This document shows positions 49,763-54,463 of a DNA stretch of 54,463 nucleotides, one piece after another. A program made the position numbers and the translations under genes. This DNA is from Mycobacterium colombiense (GTDB taxonomy: Bacteria > Actinomycetota > Actinomycetes > Mycobacteriales > Mycobacteriaceae): assembly GCF_001665835.1 (NCBI RefSeq), contig NZ_LZSX01000109.1:1-54463 (forward strand), given 5' to 3'. The notes below the pieces were generated by a model that had not been told where the DNA came from, searched no databases, and worked only from the letters and a program-made list of their open reading frames with translations. Within the stretch, counting starts at the first letter, position 1. Each line of letters starts with the position of its first letter.

Positions 49763-49779
49763 TTGCAAGGAGCGTGCAG

Positions 49780-50382
49780 ATGCCGCGTCGGTCACCCTCG
49801 CGGGATGAGCAACACACGCGGGCTGATGCCCGGCGCAATCGCGAAAAGATCCTGAGTGCGGCCAGCGCTGTGATCAGTGAATCGGGAGCCGATGCCTCCC
49901 TTGAGGAGATCGCGCGCAGGGCAGTAGTGGGATCGGCGACCTTGTATCGCCATTTCCCCAGTCGCGCAGCGCTTTTGCAGGCAACGTTTCACGACCGGGT
50001 CGTCACCCTCTGCGATCGCGCCGAAGAGCTGGCCGAGACTGCGGACGGTCCCACTGCCCTGGTCGCCTGGCTTCGCGAGCTGGTCTCGCATGCGGCAGCA
50101 ACCCGTGGGTTGGTGGCCGCGCTGGTGGAGTTGCCAAGCGTCGGTCGGTACGAGGACTCGCATCGACTGATTCGGCAGGCGGGTCAGCGCTTGCTCTCCC
50201 GCGCCCAAACGGTTGGATCGGTCAACGCTGACATCACCGTCGACGATGTGCTGCATCTGGCCAACGGCGTGGTGGTCGCGGCCGAGGCTTTAGGCGATGC
50301 GGCACGTAGCGCGGACCGTCTGATGGACATCGTCGTGAACGGACTGGTTGTGCAGGGCCGATTGCAGCCGTTGCCGAAGTAA
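49780..50382 (+). CDS. TetR/AcrR-family transcriptional regulator
   Basis: 200 residues from the ATG at 49780, which sits seven bases after AAGGAG; a GTG two codons earlier is too close to that site. The N-terminal HTH reads REKILSAASAVISESGADASLEEIARRAVVGSATLYRHFPSRAALLQATF. The C-terminal ligand domain ends DRLMDIVVNGLVVQGRLQPLPK and fits the short actinobacterial TetR subfamily. The ligand is unknown. It is divergent from the F420-type oxidoreductase, its most likely target. Confidence 0.92.
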   Translation: MPRRSPSRDEQHTRADARRNREKILSAASAVISESGADASLEEIARRAVVGSATLYRHFPSRAALLQATFHDRVVTLCDRAEELAETADGPTALVAWLRELVSHAAATRGLVAALVELPSVGRYEDSHRLIRQAGQRLLSRAQTVGSVNADITVDDVLHLANGVVVAAEALGDAARSADRLMDIVVNGLVVQGRLQPLPK

Positions 50383-50455
50383 TTGGGGCACAGCACACTT
50401 CAATCCCGACTGTTCGACGACCCAGAGGGTGGCGTTCTGCATATGCGGAACCGGC

Positions 50456-51361
50456 TCAGAGCCAGGCCTGCTGCCACGACTGGATGCGCTCGGCCAGTTC
50501 AAGCCCGCGGTCCTCCTGAATGAAGTGGCTGGCCTTGATGCGGGCGTGCGGCTGGCCCGCGGCGCCGGGGATGTGCTTGATCAGGGCGCTGTCCGCCTTC
50601 CCGAGGATCGGATCGCGGGCCCCGAAGATGGCGAGGAACGGCTTTTCCCAGCGGCCGAGGGCGTCCCATGCTTTCCTGTTGGCCGGAATCGCCGGATCGG
50701 TGGGTGAGGTGGGTACCAGCTGAGGAAACGCGCGGGCCCCGGCCTGATAGGTCTTGTCGGGGAAGGGCGCGTTGTAGCCGGCCCGGACTTTCGACGGCAC
50801 GCGGCGAACGGTCCCGGCGCTGACGATGCGGCCGGCGGGCAGGACGGGGGAGTAGTGCGCGAAAGCGCGCCAAGCGTAGAAGGCCGGCGGGGTGCGCCGT
50901 TGCGCCGTGGGGAGGAAACCGTTGGCCACGACCAGCCGCCCGACGCGTTCGGGCTGCTCGGCGGCGATGCGCAGCCCGATCAGCGATCCCCAGTCCTGCA
51001 CGAACAGCGTGACGTCCCTGAGGTTGAGATGCTCGAACCACGAGATCACCCACTCCACGTGGCGCTGGTAGGTGTAATCCTCGACCCGGCTGGGCTTGTC
51101 CGAACGGCCGAAACCGATCAGATCGGGCGCGAGCACGCGGTTCCCGGCGTCGGTCAGGGGCGGAATCATCGTGCGGTAGAGGTAGCTCCACGTCGGCTCG
51201 CCGTGCAGCAGAACGATCGGCGGCCCTTCGATCGTGCCCTCGTCGAGGTAGTGCATGCGAAGCGGCCGGGTGTCGCTCGCGGTTACGTCAAGGTAATGCG
51301 CAACGAACGGGTAGTCCTCCAGGTTTTCGAATCGGGAGTCCGGGGTTCGCAGCACATGCAT
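50456..51361 (-). CDS. dhmA1: Haloalkane dehalogenase (Rv2296/DhmA type)
   Basis: 301 residues of the alpha/beta-hydrolase fold. It would hydrolyse a carbon-halogen bond to an alcohol. The nucleophile is Asp123 in LFVQDWGSLIG with Trp124 as one halide ligand. The oxyanion motif is LLHGEPTWSYLYR, and the catalytic His is in IKASHFIQEDRG near the C-terminus. From memory the sequence closely tracks M. tuberculosis Rv2296 from the opening VLRTPDSRFE to the end. Natural substrates in mycobacteria are unknown. The gene is single and divergent from the DUF2652 gene, the same order as in M. tuberculosis. Confidence 0.92.
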   Translation of the reverse strand: MHVLRTPDSRFENLEDYPFVAHYLDVTASDTRPLRMHYLDEGTIEGPPIVLLHGEPTWSYLYRTMIPPLTDAGNRVLAPDLIGFGRSDKPSRVEDYTYQRHVEWVISWFEHLNLRDVTLFVQDWGSLIGLRIAAEQPERVGRLVVANGFLPTAQRRTPPAFYAWRAFAHYSPVLPAGRIVSAGTVRRVPSKVRAGYNAPFPDKTYQAGARAFPQLVPTSPTDPAIPANRKAWDALGRWEKPFLAIFGARDPILGKADSALIKHIPGAAGQPHARIKASHFIQEDRGLELAERIQSWQQAWL

Positions 51362-51472
51362 ATCAGCTCCTCCGGTGAACCGGCACCTCTGCTAGCCTCT
51401 CGCGCCGGCGCGAATTCGTCTAGTAGCAGATTCATTGAGCTGGGCCCCAAAGGCCACTAAACTGGCCTGTTC

Positions 51473-52201
51473 ATGGCAATTCGGCGCGCGGTTCTGCTCA
51501 TAGCCGACATCGGCGGGTACACGCATTACATGCAGTGGAACCGGACGCACCTTGCCCACGCCCAGCTGACGGTTGCAGGCCTGTTGGAGTCGGTCATCAA
51601 CGCGGGCAAGGGTTTGAAGCTAGCCAAACTCGAGGGTGACGCCGCGTTCTTCTGGGCACCGGACAGCCACGCCAAAGAGGTGGTGTGCGACCGCCTGTCA
51701 CGGATGCGCACGTCGTTCCTGGAGCGGCGTGAGCTGATGAAGAATGACATCGCCTGTCAGTGCGCGAGTTGCGAACAGCTGGAGAAGCTGTCGCTCAAGT
51801 TCGTCGTGCATGTAGGCGAGGTGGCGGATCAGAAGGTGAAGCGCCACGTCGAGCTGGCCGGCTTCGATGTCATTCTGGTGCACCGAATGCTGAAAAACAT
51901 GGTGCCGGTCGCCGAATACGTGCTGATGACCGATCCCGTCGCGGCTTGCCTCGACGAGCCTATGCGCGAGCTTTGCATGCCGTTGGTGCACGTCTTCGAC
52001 GGCATCGGAGAAACGTCGACGCACTACATCGACCTTGCGGCGGGGCAGGTTCCCGTCGCGGCGCCGCGGCGCAGCTTTTTCCGCCGGCTCGGTGCGACGA
52101 CCAGGTTCGAACTCGACAGCCTGCCCTTCACACTCGGTATGAAGGAGCCCGCCCAGGGGTTCCGCAACCTGGGCCGGGGCGCCGAGGAAGTCTCCGCATA
52201 G
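51473..52201 (+). CDS. DUF2652 protein, cyclase-homology-like fold
   Basis: 242 residues. LLIADIGGYTHYM and KLAKLEGDAAFFW place two Asp residues and a Lys where class III nucleotidyl cyclases bind metal and adenine, and LKFVVHVGEV follows in order. The Asn/Arg transition-state pair is not kept (the aligned stretch reads LAGFDVILVHRMLKN), so catalysis is doubtful. A Cys cluster (CQCASCEQ) sits in an insertion. The position beside the dehalogenase matches Rv2295 in M. tuberculosis as I recall. It may be a nucleotide-binding or inactive sensor. Confidence 0.8.
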   Translation: MAIRRAVLLIADIGGYTHYMQWNRTHLAHAQLTVAGLLESVINAGKGLKLAKLEGDAAFFWAPDSHAKEVVCDRLSRMRTSFLERRELMKNDIACQCASCEQLEKLSLKFVVHVGEVADQKVKRHVELAGFDVILVHRMLKNMVPVAEYVLMTDPVAACLDEPMRELCMPLVHVFDGIGETSTHYIDLAAGQVPVAAPRRSFFRRLGATTRFELDSLPFTLGMKEPAQGFRNLGRGAEEVSA

Positions 52202-52232
52202 CCGAAAACCCCTGTGGCGCGACCCCGGTCCA

Positions 52233-53438
52233 CTATGGGGTGTCGCCCAGGGCCCGTCCCATTCGCGAAACCGCCTCGGTCAGGATGGCTCGCGAGGTGG
52301 CGAAGTTCAATCGCACGTGCCCGGTTCCGCCGGTGCCGAACACGTGGCCGGAGCTGAGCGCCACCCGCGCGTGATCGAGGAACCAGCGGGCCGGCCCGGC
52401 CAGATCGGCGACCACCGCAAGGCCATCGGCGGCTTCTTCGTCGAAGCCGAGCTCCCGGCAATCCAGCCATGCCAGGTAAGTGCCTTGCGGCCATTGGTAT
52501 TTCACGCCGGGAAGGTGCTCGGCGAGCAACTCGCCCAGCAGTGTCCGGTTCTCGTCCAGGCCCTGCAGGGTCGCGTCGAGCCAGTCGCTGCCGCTCCGAA
52601 ACGCCTCGGCATGGGCGATGACACCCAGGTGACTGGGTCCGTGACTGACCTCCTCCGGCATCCGGTTCAGGTCGGCGGCGGCCTCGGGTCCGGCGATGGC
52701 CAGCGCGGCTTTCAAGCCGGACAGATTCCAGGCCTTCGACGCGGAGATCAGGGCGAAGGCGTTCTCGGCGCCCGGGACGGCGAGGAAGGGAGTGAACCGC
52801 GACCCCGGCAGAATGACGGGGGCGTGAATCTCGTCCGACACCACCCGCACGCCGAACCGCCGTGCGAGCTCGGCGACCGCACCGAGTTCATCGGTGGTGT
52901 GCACCGATCCTGTCGGGTTGTGCGGATTGCACAGCAGATAGGCGACCTTCGCGTCCCTGCCGGCCCCTGCGCGAGCCCGAACGAACGCATTCTCCAAGGC
53001 GTTCAAGTCAATTCGTCCGTCGGCGAGGGGCGCCTCGATGACGCGGCGTCCGTCGTGCGCGACGAATGCGTAGAACGGCGCATACACCGGAGGGTTGACT
53101 ACGACGGCGTCACCGCGATCGGTGAGCAGGCGCAACACCTCGACGACACCGAGCATGACGTCGGGAACCAGCGCGGTGCGGCCGATCTCCAGGTCGTGCC
53201 ATTGCCAGCGCCGCGCCGCGAATTGGCTGACCGCTTCAGCCAGCGCGGTCCCGCAGGGATATCCCGTGTCGCCGTTGTCGATGGCCTTCCGTAGCGCTTC
53301 GGCCACCGTCGGTGCCAGGTTGACGTCCATCTCGGCGACCCACAGCGGCAGGACGTCGGCGGGGTGCGCATTCCATTTCATGCTGGTGCGAACCCGCAGT
53401 TGCTGCAGCGTCAATTCCTCCAGTGGATTGGGAGTCAC
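52233..53438 (-). CDS. PLP-dependent aminotransferase, MalY/PatB (C-S lyase) type
   Basis: 401 residues, fold type I. Schiff-base Lys235 is in SASKAWNLSG, the cofactor Asp202 is in VVSDEIHAP, and NPHNPTG is the phosphate-contact strand. DVLPLWVAEMDV and GYP near the N-terminus are the MalY/PatB subfamily marks; these enzymes cleave cystathionine or other Cys-S conjugates, though some act as aminotransferases. The GTG at 53438 begins MTPNPLEELT, the natural N-terminus; sequence further upstream reads as noise in this frame. From memory this corresponds to Rv2294, next to Rv2295-Rv2296. Confidence 0.88.
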   Translation of the reverse strand: MTPNPLEELTLQQLRVRTSMKWNAHPADVLPLWVAEMDVNLAPTVAEALRKAIDNGDTGYPCGTALAEAVSQFAARRWQWHDLEIGRTALVPDVMLGVVEVLRLLTDRGDAVVVNPPVYAPFYAFVAHDGRRVIEAPLADGRIDLNALENAFVRARAGAGRDAKVAYLLCNPHNPTGSVHTTDELGAVAELARRFGVRVVSDEIHAPVILPGSRFTPFLAVPGAENAFALISASKAWNLSGLKAALAIAGPEAAADLNRMPEEVSHGPSHLGVIAHAEAFRSGSDWLDATLQGLDENRTLLGELLAEHLPGVKYQWPQGTYLAWLDCRELGFDEEAADGLAVVADLAGPARWFLDHARVALSSGHVFGTGGTGHVRLNFATSRAILTEAVSRMGRALGDTP

Positions 53439-53461
53439 GCCCGCAGAGTAACCGGCGCGAC

Positions 53462-54463
53462 CTACCCGCCGACAAACGCATTTTGTGGGATGGTCAACGG
53501 AAGGTCCACCGAACTCAGCAATCCCGGCTGCGCGGCAACGACATACGGCACGGCGTTGACGACGCGCATCGCGGTGGCGACCATGGCGCCCGCCCCGGAG
53601 GTCATCCCGCCGATGCCGGCCTTCGCGGGATCCTTCAGCGTCGCGGCCAGCGTGCAGTCGATGTCCGGATCGCCGCTGATCTGGACGCGGTAGGACAGAT
53701 CGCCGATTCCTTCCGGCCAGTCCGGGGCGACGTCGTGTGCCAGCCGGGTGACGTGTTCGATGATGATCGCTTCGCGGCCGTCGACGATCCCGGTGGCCCG
53801 CATGCGCAGCGCGCCGCAGGTTCCCGCCTCGACGGTGCCCATCGCGACATCCAGCGTCCGATTGGTGACCGCGCGGTCGAAGAACTCGCGGACTTCCTGG
53901 ACTTCGACCCCCAACGCGTCGCCGATCAACCGGATCTGGCCCTGCCATTCCCCGGCGATCGCACCCGCAAAGCCGATCCACGGCTGGTAGTCGAGCGGAC
54001 GTCCGAAACCCAGCGCGTCACTCATGATGTCGGGCACACCGTAGTCGTCGTACAGGCCGATCTCCCACGCGTGAATCTTGTCGATGGACGACGACTGCGT
54101 GGACAGCACCAGCGGCAGATAGTCGGCGGCGAAGCCCGGCTCGATCCCGGAGGCGTACAGCGACACCTGGCCCTGCTTGGCCGCGGCGACCAGCTGGTCG
54201 CGCCACTCCGCGGGCTCGTAGGCGTGCGGGTTGACCATTCGCGTGGTGCTGGTGGTCACGACGTTGATCCCGGCTTCGAGCAGCGTGGCGTAGTCCGGGA
54301 TGGCCAGCGCGTCCCGCTCCGGGCCGCTGGCCGCATAGATGACACAGTCGGGCTTGAGCGCGATCAGCGCGTCGGCGTCGTTGGTGGCTTTCAGGCCGAT
54401 CGGCTCACCGCCGGCCAGCTCGCCCGCGTCCTTGCCGACCTTGGCGTCCGAGTGCACCCACAC
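53462..54463 (-). CDS. Dihydrodipicolinate reductase-like NAD(P)-binding protein (5' end cut by window)
   Basis: At least 333 residues; the N-terminus lies beyond the window edge. The visible part starts just after the Rossmann glycine loop (WVHSDAKVGKDAGELAGGEPIG). Family motifs are CVIYAASGPERD, NVVTTSTTRMVNP, ASGIEPGFAADYLPLVL and the C-terminal GAGAMVATAMRVVNAVPYV. It resembles the mycobacterial DHDP-reductase-like/2,4-diaminopentanoate-dehydrogenase group (Rv0926c-like) and not DapB. The substrate is unknown. About 35-45 residues should be missing. Confidence 0.85.
   Translation of the reverse strand: MWVHSDAKVGKDAGELAGGEPIGLKATNDADALIALKPDCVIYAASGPERDALAIPDYATLLEAGINVVTTSTTRMVNPHAYEPAEWRDQLVAAAKQGQVSLYASGIEPGFAADYLPLVLSTQSSSIDKIHAWEIGLYDDYGVPDIMSDALGFGRPLDYQPWIGFAGAIAGEWQGQIRLIGDALGVEVQEVREFFDRAVTNRTLDVAMGTVEAGTCGALRMRATGIVDGREAIIIEHVTRLAHDVAPDWPEGIGDLSYRVQISGDPDIDCTLAATLKDPAKAGIGGMTSGAGAMVATAMRVVNAVPYVVAAQPGLLSSVDLPLTIPQNAFVGG

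Overview
The window is high-GC actinobacterial chromosome, almost certainly from a non-tuberculous Mycobacterium. The evidence is the mycobacterial protein families seen by eye: a TIGR00027-type SAM methyltransferase, F420-dependent luciferase-like oxidoreductases, a TIGR03085 protein, a PknH-type sensor lipoprotein, an NDMA-dependent alcohol dehydrogenase, a TPM protein, and a dehalogenase, DUF2652 and MalY-type aminotransferase block. Positions 5-34 carry Illumina Nextera adapter sequence, so the left edge is a contig end. The right edge cuts a reductase gene.

Layout. 0.1-5 kb: YchJ-like protein, tRNA-Cys, aldehyde dehydrogenase, TPM membrane protein. 3.3-15.6 kb (minus): a chain of three genes headed by a 3,324-residue regulator. 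It joins a SARP-type DNA-binding head, a class III nucleotidyl cyclase, a STAND/AAA ATPase and helical repeats to a tail of fifteen SnoaL/NTF2-like modules. A peptidase S51-like protein and an APH-fold/P-loop kinase follow. 15.9-18.8 kb (plus, divergent): a GAF-PP2C-HATPase protein coupled to a STAS protein, a partner-switching module. 18.9-27.8 kb: two methyltransferases, a Gly/Pro repeat secreted protein, a VIT-family transporter, a thioesterase plus acyl-CoA ligase pair, a TIGR03085 protein, HtpG and a small protein.

27.8-31.3 kb (minus): four overlapping genes that match a phosphite uptake and oxidation operon, ptxABCD. ABC import would deliver phosphite, and PtxD would oxidise it to phosphate with NAD. 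32.6-35.6 kb (minus): an MgtE-type sensor protein lacking the MgtE membrane domain, translationally coupled to an NRAMP-related permease whose metal-site residues are of the Mg2+-transporting (NRMT) kind. 35.8-44.9 kb: ordinary metabolism and transport, with cysQ, a thiolase, a GlxA-type regulator and an epimerase/SRPBCC pair.

44.9-48.6 kb (minus): a MarR regulator, an NmrA-like reductase, two small membrane proteins and a multicopper oxidase, tightly packed behind a palindromic promoter. 48.7-50.4 kb: a divergent F420-oxidoreductase/TetR pair separated by two matching 21-bp operators. 50.4-54.5 kb: haloalkane dehalogenase, DUF2652 protein, MalY-type aminotransferase and the truncated reductase.

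The least ordinary items are the fifteen-module regulator, the phosphite operon and the split MgtE/NRAMP magnesium system. All functions are inferred from sequence alone.
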